Shown: piece after piece, positions 48,680 through 58,147 of the stretch
How positions within the stretch are numbered: the stretch's first letter is position 1
How the letters are laid out: every line of letters starts with the position of its first letter
Assembly: GCF_003112555.1 (NCBI RefSeq)
Contig: NZ_BEWB01000004.1
Span: forward strand, 682,001-746,000
Source: Streptomyces coelicoflavus
Lineage (GTDB): Bacteria; Actinomycetota; Actinomycetes; Streptomycetales; Streptomycetaceae
Direction: 5' to 3'
DNA length: 64,000 bases
Notes under the pieces: model-generated
The model's database searches: none
Told to the model about the DNA's origin: nothing
Seen by the model: the letters and a program-made list of their open reading frames with translations, nothing else
Position numbers and translations under genes: made by a program

Positions 48680-48822
48680 TAGGGCGCTCCTTCCGGCCCA
48701 GGACAGCGGGCCGTTGGCCGAACGCCCACGAGACCGCCCAGAGGCCGCTTTCGGCCACGGCTGACTCATGTGCCATACTCAGCGCCGCTCGTAGCACTAT
48801 CGGACCGGGGGGCCGCAGCCGC

Positions 48823-49329
48823 ATGCACGCCGTATCTCTGCAAGCCCCTTACCTGGATACGGCCGCGGATCAGCTCTGCTTCTCTCTGGACCTGACCGAA
48901 CGGCCGGCGCTTGCCGAACGTGAGGTGTTCGTGGGAGGGCTCGCCGTACGACTCAGGCTGCTCGGCGCGTCCCACCAGGTCTTCGCGGGCCCGGTACGGG
49001 AGACCGTGGCGTGCCTGCCGGAAGCGGTCAGGGGGCTGCCGACGACGCACACCCGGCGGCTGGCGGGGTGGAGTTACGACTTCAGCGCCGTCACGGAACG
49101 CCTCGGTCCCGAGGAGTTCAGCGCCCGGGTCGCGGACGCCCTGAGCCGCGCGGACGCGGCGGAGCACAGCCTGTGCGGGGTCTTCCCCGGGTCTCCGGAA
49201 GCGGTGACGGCGGTCGTCGTCGAGGCCCGCGAGGAGCGGTCCGGCGCGGGACTGGCCTGGCGCACCTGGCACAGCTACCCGCAGGACGGGCACATCGTAT
49301 CGACGCACAGCCGGCTGGAGGCTCGATGA
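48823..49329 (+). CDS. DUF2617 family protein
   Basis: 168 residues. MHAVSLQAPYLDTAADQLCF, EREVFVGGLAVRLRLLGASH and RLAGWSYDFSA fit the DUF2617 family, which I recall in Streptomyces directly before DUF4247, DUF350 and spermidine synthase-like genes; the same order is seen here. Soluble, no catalytic motif recognised. Its TGA overlaps the ATG of the next gene, indicating coupled translation. Confidence 0.8.
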   Translation: MHAVSLQAPYLDTAADQLCFSLDLTERPALAEREVFVGGLAVRLRLLGASHQVFAGPVRETVACLPEAVRGLPTTHTRRLAGWSYDFSAVTERLGPEEFSARVADALSRADAAEHSLCGVFPGSPEAVTAVVVEAREERSGAGLAWRTWHSYPQDGHIVSTHSRLEAR

Positions 49330-49721
49330 ACAGCGCTCGACTCCTACGCGGGACGGTGGCGGCCGTGCTGGTCACGGTCCTGCTCTCCGCCTGCTCCAGC
49401 GACGGGGAGGACGGCGTCCCGCGCAGCTGGATCGGCAAGACGTACACCACCGGCGGGAGCGGGTGGCTCGACAAGAACAGCTCCCCGGCCAAGGTCGCCG
49501 ACGCGATCGACGGCCACCGCGACGCCCTGGACCGGGCGTCCGGCGGCGGCAAGGAGTTCCTGCGCTACGGCGACGACATGGTGACCGTCTCGCCGTACCG
49601 GAGCGGCAGCACGATCGAGATCGAGGACTACCGCAACGGCTACCGCCGGCACCACCAGCACCTCACCTACTGGCCCAACCCCAGCAGCTTCCGCGGCGGC
49701 GGCCCCGGCTCCGGCAAGTGA
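49326..49721 (+). CDS. DUF4247 family lipoprotein
   Basis: 131 residues. The signal sequence ends in a lipobox LLSACSS with the lipidated Cys near residue 23, so the protein is anchored on the outer face of the membrane. The remainder (SWIGKTYTTGGSGWLDKNSS, FLRYGDDMVTV) fits DUF4247. The tail is Gly/Ser-rich. ATGA overlap with the preceding gene and co-direction with the DUF350 gene indicate an operon. Confidence 0.82.
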   Translation: MNSARLLRGTVAAVLVTVLLSACSSDGEDGVPRSWIGKTYTTGGSGWLDKNSSPAKVADAIDGHRDALDRASGGGKEFLRYGDDMVTVSPYRSGSTIEIEDYRNGYRRHHQHLTYWPNPSSFRGGGPGSGK

Positions 49722-49794
49722 CGCCCGGCGCACTCCGGACCCGACGACGCCTTCCCCAGACGCCTCCACAGTCGCCCTCCAGAAAGGCAACGCA

Positions 49795-50235
49795 GTGACC
49801 GAGATCTTCGAGTCGGCCGGGCAGGCCCTGCTCTACGGGGTCGTGGGCCTCGCCGTGATGGCCGTCGGCTTCGTCGCCCTCGACCTCGTCACACCCGGCA
49901 AGCTCTTCCACGTGGTGTGGCGGGACCGCAACCGCGGCGCCGCCGTGCTCCTCGGCAGCCAGTCCGTCGCGGTCGGGCTGGTCATCATGTCGGCCATCCG
50001 GGCCAGCGAGTCCGAAGAAGGCCTCGGCTACGGCCTGTTCAGCACGCTCCTCTACGGTCTGGCCGGGGTGCTGGTGATGACGCTGGTCGGCATCGTCATC
50101 GGCATGCTGACGCCGGGTCAGATGGGCGCGGTGGCCCTCGACGACGGCGACGACCGTCGCCCGCATCCCGCCGCCTGGGTCCAGGCCGGCATGTACCTGG
50201 GCACCGCCGCCATGGTCGGCGCGGCCCTCTCCTAG
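49795..50235 (+). CDS. DUF350 family membrane protein
   Basis: 146 residues from GTG 49795 (AAAGG upstream) with four membrane helices: LLYGVVGLAVMAVGFVALDL, LLGSQSVAVGLVIMSAI, LLYGLAGVLVMTLVGIVIGM and the C-terminal AGMYLGTAAMVGAAL. DUF350 proteins are often found with spermidine synthase-like genes and in membrane-stress operons. The function is not known. Confidence 0.85.
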   Translation: MTEIFESAGQALLYGVVGLAVMAVGFVALDLVTPGKLFHVVWRDRNRGAAVLLGSQSVAVGLVIMSAIRASESEEGLGYGLFSTLLYGLAGVLVMTLVGIVIGMLTPGQMGAVALDDGDDRRPHPAAWVQAGMYLGTAAMVGAALS

Positions 50236-50288
50236 GAGCACCCCCTCCTAGGAGCACCCCTCCCAGGACCACCCCGAGGACCACCCCC
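50233..50288 (+). repeat. Short direct repeats between the DUF350 and speE-like genes
   Basis: CTCCTAGGAGCACCCC occurs twice in a row with variations, followed by CCAGGACCACCCC and CGAGGACCACCCC. The AGGAGC/AGGACC cores give several possible ribosome-binding sites before the ATG at 50290. Confidence 0.6.
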
Positions 50289-50289
50289 C

Positions 50290-51885
50290 ATGAGCTCCGC
50301 CCTGGACGACCGCTCCACCGTGACACCCCCGCGCCCCCCGGCCGACCGCCACACCCGGGGGGCGCGGTTCCTGCTGCTGCTCGCCGTCTTCCTCTGCGCC
50401 GCCTGCGGCCTCGTCTACGAACTGGCCCTGACCGCGCTGGGCAGTTACCTCATCGGCAACTCGGTGCTCCAGACGTCCGTGGTCATCTCCGTGATGGTCT
50501 TCGCGATGGGTGTCGGCTCGCTGGCCGCCAAACCGCTGCGCCGCCGCCCCGTCGTCGCCTTCGCGGTGGTGGAGGGCGTGCTCGCGCTGGTCGGCGGACT
50601 GTCGGTCCTGATGCTGTACGCGGCCTTCGCCTGGCTCCAGCTCTACATGCCCGCGATGATCGTCGTGTCCCTGGTGGTGGGCCTGCTCATCGGCGCCGAG
50701 ATCCCGCTGCTGATGACGCTGCTCCAGCGCATCCGCAAACAGGAGGCGAGCAGTGCCGTCGCCGACATGTTCGCCGTCGACTACATCGGCGCCCTCGTCG
50801 GCGGCCTGTGCTTCCCGCTGTTCCTGCTGCCGACCTTCGGTCAGCTGAAGGGCGCCCTGGTGGTCGGCGTGGTCAACGCGGTCGCCGGGGTCATCGTCGT
50901 GGTGTTCATCTTCCGCCGCCAGACCGGCCGGCTGGCCAAGGCCGGGCTGCTGGCCGGCGTCACCGTGGTGCTCGCCGCGCTCGGCACGACGTACGTGCTG
51001 GCGGAGGACCTGGAGATGACCGCGCGGCAGCACATGTACGCGGACCCGATCATCCACTCCGAGACCACGCAGTACCAGGACATCGTGGTCACCCGCTCCA
51101 CCGCCTTCACCGGGGAGCCCGACGTACGGCTCTTCCTCAACGGCGACCTCCAGTTCAGCTCGGTCGACGAGTACCGCTACCACGAGTCCCTGGTCCACCC
51201 CGCGCTGTCCGGCCGCCACTCCAACGTGCTGGTCATGGGCGGCGGGGACGGGCTCGCGCTGCGCGAGGTGCTGCGCCACGAGGGCGTGCGGCACGTCACC
51301 CTGGTCGAACTGGACCCGGCGATGACCCGGCTGGCGCGCACCTTCGAGCCGCTGCGCAAGCTCAACCACGGTGCGCTGGACGATCCGCGGGCCAAGGTGG
51401 TCAACGCGGACGCCTTCACCTGGCTGCGCGAGGCCCGGCAGCAGTACGACGCGGTGATCATCGACTTCCCGGACCCGGACTCGGCGTCGCTGGCGAAGCT
51501 GTACTCGGTGGAGTTCTACGATCTGCTCCGCCGGGTGCTGGCGCCGCACGGCCAGGTCATGGTGCAGAGCGGATCGCCGTTCTTCGCCCCCAAGACCTAC
51601 TGGTCGATCGCGAAGACCATCGAGACGGCCGGGTACGCGACGACGGAGTTCCAGATCGACGTACCGAGCTTCGGCAACTGGGGGTTCGTGCTCGCCCGCC
51701 CCGGAACCGAGGCCCCGCCGCTCCGGCTCGCCCCGGACACGCCGAAGCTGCGCTACCTGGACGAGGCGGTGCTGAAGGCGGCCACCGTGTTCCCCGTCGA
51801 CCGCCGCCGCACCGACGTACGGCCGAGCACCCTGATGGACCCCGCGGTGCTCGAGTACGTCCTGGACGAGTGGCGCGACTACTGA
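50290..51885 (+). CDS. Membrane-fused spermidine synthase-like protein (SpeE family)
   Basis: 531 residues. The N-terminal 235 residues contain about seven membrane helices (FLLLLAVFLCAACGLVYELA and following). The cytoplasmic C-terminal half is an aminopropyltransferase-like Rossmann fold: NVLVMGGGDGLALREVL (SAM-type nucleotide loop), VTLVELDPAMTRLAR (ribose-binding acidic residue), and AVIIDFPDPDS at the catalytic Asp position. Family members add aminopropyl groups to polyamines, but membrane-fused versions may have other substrates. It is the last gene of the DUF2617-DUF4247-DUF350 cluster. Confidence 0.88.
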   Translation: MSSALDDRSTVTPPRPPADRHTRGARFLLLLAVFLCAACGLVYELALTALGSYLIGNSVLQTSVVISVMVFAMGVGSLAAKPLRRRPVVAFAVVEGVLALVGGLSVLMLYAAFAWLQLYMPAMIVVSLVVGLLIGAEIPLLMTLLQRIRKQEASSAVADMFAVDYIGALVGGLCFPLFLLPTFGQLKGALVVGVVNAVAGVIVVVFIFRRQTGRLAKAGLLAGVTVVLAALGTTYVLAEDLEMTARQHMYADPIIHSETTQYQDIVVTRSTAFTGEPDVRLFLNGDLQFSSVDEYRYHESLVHPALSGRHSNVLVMGGGDGLALREVLRHEGVRHVTLVELDPAMTRLARTFEPLRKLNHGALDDPRAKVVNADAFTWLREARQQYDAVIIDFPDPDSASLAKLYSVEFYDLLRRVLAPHGQVMVQSGSPFFAPKTYWSIAKTIETAGYATTEFQIDVPSFGNWGFVLARPGTEAPPLRLAPDTPKLRYLDEAVLKAATVFPVDRRRTDVRPSTLMDPAVLEYVLDEWRDY

Positions 51886-51935
51886 GGCGCGCCGGTCAGG
51901 CCATCAGTGCCCCGGTCAGGCCGTGAGTGCCCCGG

Positions 51936-52949
51936 TCAGGCGGTGGGCGCCTCGGGGATCTCCGCGAGCCGTACGGGCCGGCGCTCGCGGCGGGAGATGT
52001 CGCAGGCCTCCGCGATCCGCAGGGCCCGCAGCGCCTCCCGCCCGTCGCAGGGGTTGGCCCGCTCACCCCGCACCACCTGCACGAACGTGGTCAGCTCGGC
52101 CTCGTAGGCGGGACCGAACCGCTCCACGAAGCCCGTCCACGGCTTGTCCGCGGCCGGCGGCCCGGTCGGCTCGGTGGACGCGATCGGCGTACGGTCGTCC
52201 AGGCCCACGACGATCTGGTCCAGCTCCCCGGCCAGCTCCATGCGGACGTCGTACCCCGCGCCGTTCAGCCGCGTCGCCGTCACCGTGGCCAGCGTGCCGT
52301 CGTCCAGGGTGAGCAGGGCCGCGCCGGTGTCCACGTCGTCCGCCGCGCGGAACATCGGCGGACCGGCGTCGGACCCGGCGGCGTACACGTCGACGACCTC
52401 CCGTCCGGTCACCCAGCGCAGCATGTCGAAGTCGTGGATGAGGGTGTCCCGGTAGAGCCCGCCGGACTGCGGCAGGTACTCGGCAGGCGGCGGCGCCTGG
52501 TCGCTCGTCACCGCCCGTACGGTGTGCAGCCGGCCGAGCCGCCCCGACCGCACCGCCTCCCGGGCCCCCGTGTAGCCGGTGTCGAAGCGGCGCTGGAAGC
52601 CCATCTGGAGGATCGTCCCGGCGGCCTCCACCTCGCCGATCGCCTGTAACGTGCCGGGCAGGTCGAGGGCGATCGGCTTCTCGCAGAACACCGGCAGCCC
52701 CGAGCGGGCCGCCCGGCCGATCAGTTCCGCGTGGGCCGGCGTCGCCGTGGTGATCACCACCGCGTCCACGCCCCACTGGAAGATCTCGTCCACCCCCGGC
52801 GCCGCCGTCTCGCCCAGCCGGTGGGCCAGATCCTGGGCCCGCGCCAGGTCGGCGTCCGTGAGGATCAGGGACCCGACGTCGCGGTGGCGGCTGAGCGTGT
52901 TGGCGTGAACGGTGCCGATGCGGCCCGTACCGATGACCCCGATGCGCAT
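51936..52949 (-). CDS. Gfo/Idh/MocA family dehydrogenase (inositol dehydrogenase-like)
   Basis: 337 residues. RIGVIGTGRIGTVHAN is the N-terminal NAD(P) loop, VFCEKPIALD carries the catalytic Lys, and GGLYRDTLIHDFDMLRW has the conserved Asp/His region. It resembles myo-inositol 2-dehydrogenases. It is divergent from the GntR gene, with one TGTCCGGACA operator between them, so sugar or inositol oxidation linked to the adjacent ABC importer is likely. Copies of CCCCGGTCAGG lie just after the stop. Confidence 0.88.
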   Translation of the reverse strand: MRIGVIGTGRIGTVHANTLSRHRDVGSLILTDADLARAQDLAHRLGETAAPGVDEIFQWGVDAVVITTATPAHAELIGRAARSGLPVFCEKPIALDLPGTLQAIGEVEAAGTILQMGFQRRFDTGYTGAREAVRSGRLGRLHTVRAVTSDQAPPPAEYLPQSGGLYRDTLIHDFDMLRWVTGREVVDVYAAGSDAGPPMFRAADDVDTGAALLTLDDGTLATVTATRLNGAGYDVRMELAGELDQIVVGLDDRTPIASTEPTGPPAADKPWTGFVERFGPAYEAELTTFVQVVRGERANPCDGREALRALRIAEACDISRRERRPVRLAEIPEAPTA

Positions 52950-52991
52950 GGAAACAAAGTGGGCTCACAGCCCGCACCCTGTCAATCCGTA

Positions 52992-53001
52992 TGTCCGGAC
53001 A
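52992..53001. promoter_or_regulatory. GntR operator candidate in the divergent promoter
   Basis: TGTCCGGACA followed by AT is a perfect palindrome between the dehydrogenase and the GntR gene. The same core recurs at 53861-53870. Confidence 0.7.
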
Positions 53002-53051
53002 ATCGGACCGCACAACTTCCCGTCACCTGCGCACAGAGCTACGCTCGGCGC

Positions 53052-53816
53052 GTGCCGAAACCAGAAGTGGACCCGACCGTGGCGCTGGACCTCAGCGTGG
53101 ATCGCAGCAGCCCCGTGCCGCTGTACTTCCAGCTCGCCCAGCAGCTGGAGGCGTCGATCGAGCACGGCGCGCTGACCCCCGGCAGCCTGCTCGGCAACGA
53201 GATCGAGCTGGCCGCGCGGCTCGGTCTGTCCCGGCCCACCGTCCGCCAGGCCATCCAGTCGCTCGTCGACAAGGGTCTGCTGGTGCGCCGCCGGGGAGTC
53301 GGCACCCAGGTCGTGCACAGCAAGGTCCGGCGCCCGCTGGAGCTCAGCAGCCTCTTCGACGACCTGGAGGCGGCCGGACAGCGCCCGGCCACGAAGGTCC
53401 TGGTCAACACCGTCGTCCCCGCGGCCGCGGAGGTCGCCGCCGCGCTCGGCGTGGCCGAGGAGAGCGACGTGCACCGCGTCGAACGGCTGCGGCTGACGCA
53501 CGGGGAGCCGATGGCGTACATGTGCAACTACCTGCCGCCCGGCCTCCTCGACCTGGACACCGGGCAGCTGGAGGCCACCGGCCTCTACCGGCTGATGCGC
53601 GCCGCCGGGATCACCCTGCACAGCGCCCGGCAGACCATCGGCGCCCGCGCCGCCACCGACGGCGAGGCGGAGCGGCTCGGCGAGGACGCGGGCGCGCCGC
53701 TGCTGACCATGGAACGGACCACGTTCGACGACACGGGGCGCGCGGTCGAGTTCGGCACCCACACCTACCGGCCGTCCCGCTACTCCTTCGAGTTCCAGCT
53801 GCTCGTGCGGTCCTGA
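53052..53816 (+). CDS. GntR-family regulator, HutC/UTRA subfamily
   Basis: 254 residues from GTG 53052. The N-terminal winged helix has VPLYFQLAQQLEASIEHGAL, LAARLGLSRPTVRQAIQSLV and GLLVRRRGVGTQV. The C-terminal UTRA effector domain (about 95-250) has LGVAEESDVHRVERLRL and ERTTFDDTGRAVEFGTHTY. UTRA domains bind sugar phosphates or similar ligands. With palindromes upstream and before the ABC operon, it probably represses itself, the dehydrogenase and the importer until substrate appears. Confidence 0.92.
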   Translation: MPKPEVDPTVALDLSVDRSSPVPLYFQLAQQLEASIEHGALTPGSLLGNEIELAARLGLSRPTVRQAIQSLVDKGLLVRRRGVGTQVVHSKVRRPLELSSLFDDLEAAGQRPATKVLVNTVVPAAAEVAAALGVAEESDVHRVERLRLTHGEPMAYMCNYLPPGLLDLDTGQLEATGLYRLMRAAGITLHSARQTIGARAATDGEAERLGEDAGAPLLTMERTTFDDTGRAVEFGTHTYRPSRYSFEFQLLVRS

Positions 53817-53860
53817 TCGGCCTTTCCGGCGGCGGCTTTCGTCGTGCGGGTTCGTCGCAA

Positions 53861-53870
53861 TGTCCGGACA
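53861..53870. promoter_or_regulatory. GntR operator candidate upstream of the ABC operon
   Basis: TGTCCGGACA within AATGTCCGGACAATG. A diverged third copy, TGTGTCGGACAAT, is at 53913-53925. All three share CGGACAAT and lie between the regulator and the substrate-binding protein gene or upstream of the regulator. Confidence 0.75.
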
Positions 53871-54028
53871 ATGTGACCGTCGGCCGATCCCCGGAGGCAC
53901 GTGCTCCGCTTGTGTGTCGGACAATGGAGCGTTTGGGGTTTCCAGAACCCGGCAGCCGGGCTCCCGTGTCCGGCGCGCACGCAACGCACAGCACGACCAG
54001 CACAGCACGGCAAGAAGGGCACGGCCTC

Positions 54029-55033
54029 GTGGCACGGTTTCGGACATGGGTGGGCATCGCGCTGGCAGGGGCACTGTCGGTGTCCCTGGCCGGCTGCAGC
54101 AGTACCGGCGGCAAGCGCGCCGAGGACGCCCGCAAGGCCGCGTCGGCCGAGGGCAGGGCGGCGGTGAACACCCCCCGCTGGACCTTCGCGATGATCACCC
54201 ACTCGGGCGACGGCGACACCTTCTGGGACATCGTCCAGAGCGGCGCCGAGCAGGCCGCGGTCAAGGACAACATCAACTTCCTCTACTCCCACGACGACGA
54301 GGCCCAGCAGCAGGCCCAGCTCGTGAACGCCGCCATCGACAAGAAGGTCGACGGCATCATCGTCACGCTCGCCAAGCCCGACGCGATGAAGTCCGCCCTC
54401 GCCCGCGCGCACAAGGCGGGCATCCCGGTGATCACGGTGAACTCAGGCTCCGAGGAGTCCAAGGAGTTCGGCGCCCTCACCCACGTCGGCCAGGACGAGA
54501 CGATCGCGGGCGAGGCCGTGGGCGAGGAGCTGAACGAGCGGGGCCGCGAGCAGGCGATCTGCGTGCTCCACGAACAGGGCAACGTCGGTCACGAGCAGCG
54601 CTGCGACGGCGTGGAGAAGACCTTCGACGGCAAGGTTCAGCGGCTCTACGTCAACGGCACCAGCATGCCCGACGTGCAGTCCGCCATCGAGGCCAAGCTC
54701 CAGACCGACAAGTCCGTCGACGCCGTCGTCACCCTCGGCGCCCCCTACGCCGACACCGCCGTCAAGGCCAAGCAGGGCGCCGGCAGCAAGGCCGAGATCG
54801 ACACCTTCGACCTCAACGCCAAGGTGGCCGCCGGACTCGAGGACGGCACCCTCGGCTTCGCCGTCGACCAGCAGCCCTACCTCCAGGGCTACGAGGCCGT
54901 CGACCTGCTGTGGCTGTACAAGTACAACGCCGACGTCCTCGGCGGCGGCCGGCCGGTGCTCACCGGACCGCAGATCATCACCAAGGACGACGCCGCCGCG
55001 CTGGCCGACTACACGAAGCGGGGCACCCGGTGA
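54029..55033 (+). CDS. Sugar ABC transporter substrate-binding lipoprotein
   Basis: 334 residues from GTG 54029 (AAGAAGGG upstream). The signal peptide ends in the lipobox SLAGCSS. The rest is a periplasmic-binding-protein type I fold: FAMITHSGDGDTFWDIVQSG, KVDGIIVTLAKPDAM, AGIPVITVNSGSEES, DAVVTLGAPYADTA and GFAVDQQPYLQGYEAVDLLW. Such proteins deliver sugars such as ribose, galactose or inositol to a permease of the RbsC type. Its stop overlaps the permease start. Confidence 0.93.
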   Translation: MARFRTWVGIALAGALSVSLAGCSSTGGKRAEDARKAASAEGRAAVNTPRWTFAMITHSGDGDTFWDIVQSGAEQAAVKDNINFLYSHDDEAQQQAQLVNAAIDKKVDGIIVTLAKPDAMKSALARAHKAGIPVITVNSGSEESKEFGALTHVGQDETIAGEAVGEELNERGREQAICVLHEQGNVGHEQRCDGVEKTFDGKVQRLYVNGTSMPDVQSAIEAKLQTDKSVDAVVTLGAPYADTAVKAKQGAGSKAEIDTFDLNAKVAAGLEDGTLGFAVDQQPYLQGYEAVDLLWLYKYNADVLGGGRPVLTGPQIITKDDAAALADYTKRGTR

Positions 55034-56070
55034 ACGCCACGCAGGTGAAGGCGGCTGACGAAAGGATTCTGCACACCTCTGTGCTGCGGAAACTCCTCGG
55101 CCGCCCCGAGCTGGGCTCCGTCGTCGGCGCGATCGCCGTCTTCGTCTTCTTCGCGTTCCTCGCCGACAGCTTCCTGCGCGCCACCAGCCTCAGCACCGTG
55201 CTCTACGCCGCCTCCACGATCGGCATCATGGCCGTCCCGGTGGCGCTGCTGATGATCGGCGGCGAGTTCGACCTGTCCGCGGGCGTCATGGTCACCTCCT
55301 CGGCCCTCGTGTCGTCGATGTTCAGCTACCAGATGACCGCCAACGTCTGGGTCGGCGTCGGCGTGTCGCTCCTGGTCACCCTGGCGATCGGCGCCTTCAA
55401 CGGCTTCATGCTCACCCGCACCAAACTCCCCAGCTTCATCATCACGCTCGGCACGTTCCTCATGCTGACCGGCCTGAACCTGGGCTTCACCAAGCTCGTC
55501 GACGGCACCGTCTCCACCAAGTCCATCGCCGACATGGAGGGCTTCCCCTCCGCCCACGACGTCTTCGCCTCCACGATCACCGTCGGCGGCGTCGGCTTCA
55601 AGGTGACCATCCTGTGGTGGTTCGCCCTGGTCGCCGTCGCCAGCTGGATCCTGCTGCGCACCCGCGCCGGCAACTGGATCTTCGCGGTCGGCGGCAACAA
55701 GGACGCCGCGCGCGCGGTGGGCGTCCCGGTCACCAAGACCAAGATCGGCCTCTACATGGGCGTCGGCCTCGGCGCCTGGATCTCCGGCCAGCACCTGCTC
55801 TTCTCCTACGACGTCGTCCAGTCCGGCGAGGGCGTCGGCAACGAGCTGATCTACATCATCGCGGCCGTCATCGGCGGCTGCCTGATCACCGGCGGCTACG
55901 GCAGCGCCGTCGGCTCGGCGGTCGGCGCGTTCATCTTCGGCATGACCAGCAAGGGCATCGTCTTCGCCGAGTGGAACCCCGACTGGTTCAAGTTCTTCCT
56001 CGGAGCGATGCTGCTCCTCGCGACCCTGCTCAACGCCTGGGTCCGCAAGCGCGCGGAGGCCACCAAATGA
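55030..56070 (+). CDS. Sugar ABC transporter permease (RbsC type)
   Basis: 346 residues; the GTG start overlaps the upstream stop (GTGA). About eight to ten membrane helices. The region [20 protein letters not shown] is the typical BPD_transp_2 cytoplasmic loop contacting the ATPase, and [19 protein letters not shown] is also conserved. It ends in a Lys/Arg-rich tail. It forms the transmembrane channel with the ATPase encoded directly after it. Confidence 0.93.
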   Translation: MNATQVKAADERILHTSVLRKLLGRPELGSVVGAIAVFVFFAFLADSFLRATSLSTVLYAASTIGIMAVPVALLMIGGEFDLSAGVMVTSSALVSSMFSYQMTANVWVGVGVSLLVTLAIGAFNGFMLTRTKLPSFIITLGTFLMLTGLNLGFTKLVDGTVSTKSIADMEGFPSAHDVFASTITVGGVGFKVTILWWFALVAVASWILLRTRAGNWIFAVGGNKDAARAVGVPVTKTKIGLYMGVGLGAWISGQHLLFSYDVVQSGEGVGNELIYIIAAVIGGCLITGGYGSAVGSAVGAFIFGMTSKGIVFAEWNPDWFKFFLGAMLLLATLLNAWVRKRAEATK

Positions 56071-56858
56071 CGCGGAACGAAGGCCGTACGGCGCTCGTCG
56101 AGCTGTCCGGCGTCAGCAAGAACTACGGCAACGTACGCGCCCTCGAAGGCGTGTCCCTGGAGGTGCGCGCCGGCGAGATCACCTGCGTGCTCGGCGACAA
56201 CGGCGCCGGCAAGTCCACCCTCATCAAGATCATCTCCGGGCTGCACCAGCACGACGGCGGTACGCTGAGCCTGGACGGCGAGGAGACCCGCCTCTCCTCC
56301 CCGCGCGAGGCGCTGGACCGCGGTATCGCCACCGTCTACCAGGACCTCGCCGTCGTCCCCCTCATGCCGGTCTGGCGCAACTTCTTCCTCGGCTCCGAGC
56401 CGCGCAAGGGCGTCGCCCCGTTCAAGCGCATGGACGTCGACCACATGCGGCGCACCACCCACGCCGAGCTCCTGCGCATGGGCATCGACCTCCGCGACGT
56501 CGACCAGCCCATCGGCACCCTCTCCGGCGGCGAGCGCCAGTGCGTGGCGATCGCCCGCGCGGTGTACTTCGGCGCGAAGGTGCTGGTGCTGGACGAGCCG
56601 ACGGCGGCACTGGGGGTGAAGCAGTCGGGCGTCGTCCTGAAGTACGTGGCGGCGGCCCGCGACCAGGGCCTCGGTGTCGTCCTCATCACCCACAACCCGC
56701 ACCACGCGTACCTGGTGGGGGACAGGTTCGTGCTGCTGAAACGCGGCACGATGGTGGGCAACCACGAGCGCGAGGACATCACCCTGGACGAGCTGACTAG
56801 GCAGATGGCGGGCGGAACGGAGCTGGACGATCTACGCCACGAACTGGAACGCCGCTAG
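56067..56858 (+). CDS. Sugar ABC transporter ATP-binding protein
   Basis: 263 residues, ATGA overlap with the permease. One nucleotide-binding domain: Walker [10 protein letters not shown] (43-51), Q-loop in [11 protein letters not shown], signature LSGGERQ (near 152) and Walker [13 protein letters not shown] (near 170-181), with the switch His in ITHNPHH. RbsA-type ATPases usually have two tandem domains; this is the single-domain form, which must dimerise. Confidence 0.94.
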   Translation: MTRNEGRTALVELSGVSKNYGNVRALEGVSLEVRAGEITCVLGDNGAGKSTLIKIISGLHQHDGGTLSLDGEETRLSSPREALDRGIATVYQDLAVVPLMPVWRNFFLGSEPRKGVAPFKRMDVDHMRRTTHAELLRMGIDLRDVDQPIGTLSGGERQCVAIARAVYFGAKVLVLDEPTAALGVKQSGVVLKYVAAARDQGLGVVLITHNPHHAYLVGDRFVLLKRGTMVGNHEREDITLDELTRQMAGGTELDDLRHELERR

Positions 56859-56998
56859 GGGCGCGGGGCCGTGCTGATTTGCGGCTCCGCCGCGCGGGCG
56901 CGACCAGCCGCAACGCACCCGCACCCGGCAACGAACCGATCACGCCGCCCCCTGTCCCATTCGGCACCCGGCGGAGCCGTGCGGCACAATCGCACCCG

Positions 56999-58147
56999 AT
57001 GAGCACCTACCGCGACTTCACCGCCCCCATCGGCTCCCGCCGCGCCCCGGTCCTGCGCACCGTGGGCACGAGGGAACGCCGCTCGCACCTCACGGCACCC
57101 CGGGTGCCCACGGTCGGCATCGACATCGGCGGCACGAAAGTCATGGCGGGCGTCGTCGACGCCGACGGCAACATCCTGGAGAAGCTCCGCACGGAGACCC
57201 CGGACAAGTCCAAGAGCCCCAAGGTCGTCGAGGACACGATCGTCGAGCTGGTCCTGGACCTCTCCGACCGGCACGACGTGCACGCCGTGGGCATCGGCGC
57301 GGCCGGCTGGGTCGACGCCGACCGCAACCGCGTCCTGTTCGCCCCCCACCTGTCCTGGCGCAACGAACCGCTGCGCGACCGCATCGCCGGCCGGCTCGCC
57401 GTCCCCGTCCTGGTGGACAACGACGCCAACACCGCCGCCTGGGCCGAGTGGCGGTTCGGCGCCGGACGCGGCGAGGACCACCTCGTCATGATCACGCTCG
57501 GCACCGGCATCGGCGGCGCGATCCTCGAGGACGGCCAGGTCAAGCGCGGCAAGTACGGCGTCGCCGGCGAGTTCGGGCACATGCAGGTCGTCCCCGGCGG
57601 CCACCGCTGCCCGTGCGGCAACCGCGGCTGCTGGGAGCAGTACAGCTCCGGAAACGCGCTGGTCAGAGAGGCCCGAGAGCTGGCCGCCGCCGACTCGCCG
57701 GTGGCCTACGGGATCATCGAGCACGTCAAGGGCAGCATCGGCGACATCACCGGCCCGATGATCACCGAGCTGGCCCGCGAGGGCGACGCCATGTGCGTCG
57801 AGCTGCTCCAGGACATCGGGCAGTGGCTGGGCGTCGGCATCGCCAACCTCGCCGCGGCCCTCGACCCGTCCTGCTTCGTGATCGGCGGCGGGGTCAGCGC
57901 CGCCGACGACCTGCTGATCGGCCCCGCGCGCGACGCCTTCAAGCGCCAGCTCACCGGCCGCGGCTACCGCCCCGAGGCCCACATCGTCCGCGCCCAGCTC
58001 GGCCCCGAGGCCGGCATGGTCGGCGCCGCCGACCTGTCCCGGCTGGTCGCCCGGCGGTTCCGCCGCGCCAAGCGGCGCCGGGTGGAGCGGTACGAACGCT
58101 ACGAGCGGTACGCCGAGGCCCGCCGTGAGTCCCGGGAGTCGCTGTGA
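56999..58147 (+). CDS. ROK family sugar kinase (glucokinase-like)
   Basis: 382 residues from ATG 56999. VGIDIGGTKVMAGVVD is the ATP-binding loop, VDNDANTAAWAEWRFGAGR includes the catalytic Asp, and GHRCPCGNRGCWEQYSSG is the ROK zinc motif (CxCGxxGCxE). There is no DNA-binding domain, so it is an enzyme and not a ROK repressor. An N-terminal extension of about 40 residues and a basic Arg/Tyr-rich tail flank the core. It probably phosphorylates the imported sugar. The next gene starts in its last codons. Confidence 0.92.
   Translation: MSTYRDFTAPIGSRRAPVLRTVGTRERRSHLTAPRVPTVGIDIGGTKVMAGVVDADGNILEKLRTETPDKSKSPKVVEDTIVELVLDLSDRHDVHAVGIGAAGWVDADRNRVLFAPHLSWRNEPLRDRIAGRLAVPVLVDNDANTAAWAEWRFGAGRGEDHLVMITLGTGIGGAILEDGQVKRGKYGVAGEFGHMQVVPGGHRCPCGNRGCWEQYSSGNALVREARELAAADSPVAYGIIEHVKGSIGDITGPMITELAREGDAMCVELLQDIGQWLGVGIANLAAALDPSCFVIGGGVSAADDLLIGPARDAFKRQLTGRGYRPEAHIVRAQLGPEAGMVGAADLSRLVARRFRRAKRRRVERYERYERYAEARRESRESL

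Noticed and set aside
56999..58147. ROK-family transcriptional repressor
   Set aside because: The N-terminus lacks a helix-turn-helix; the kinase ATP and zinc motifs are intact.
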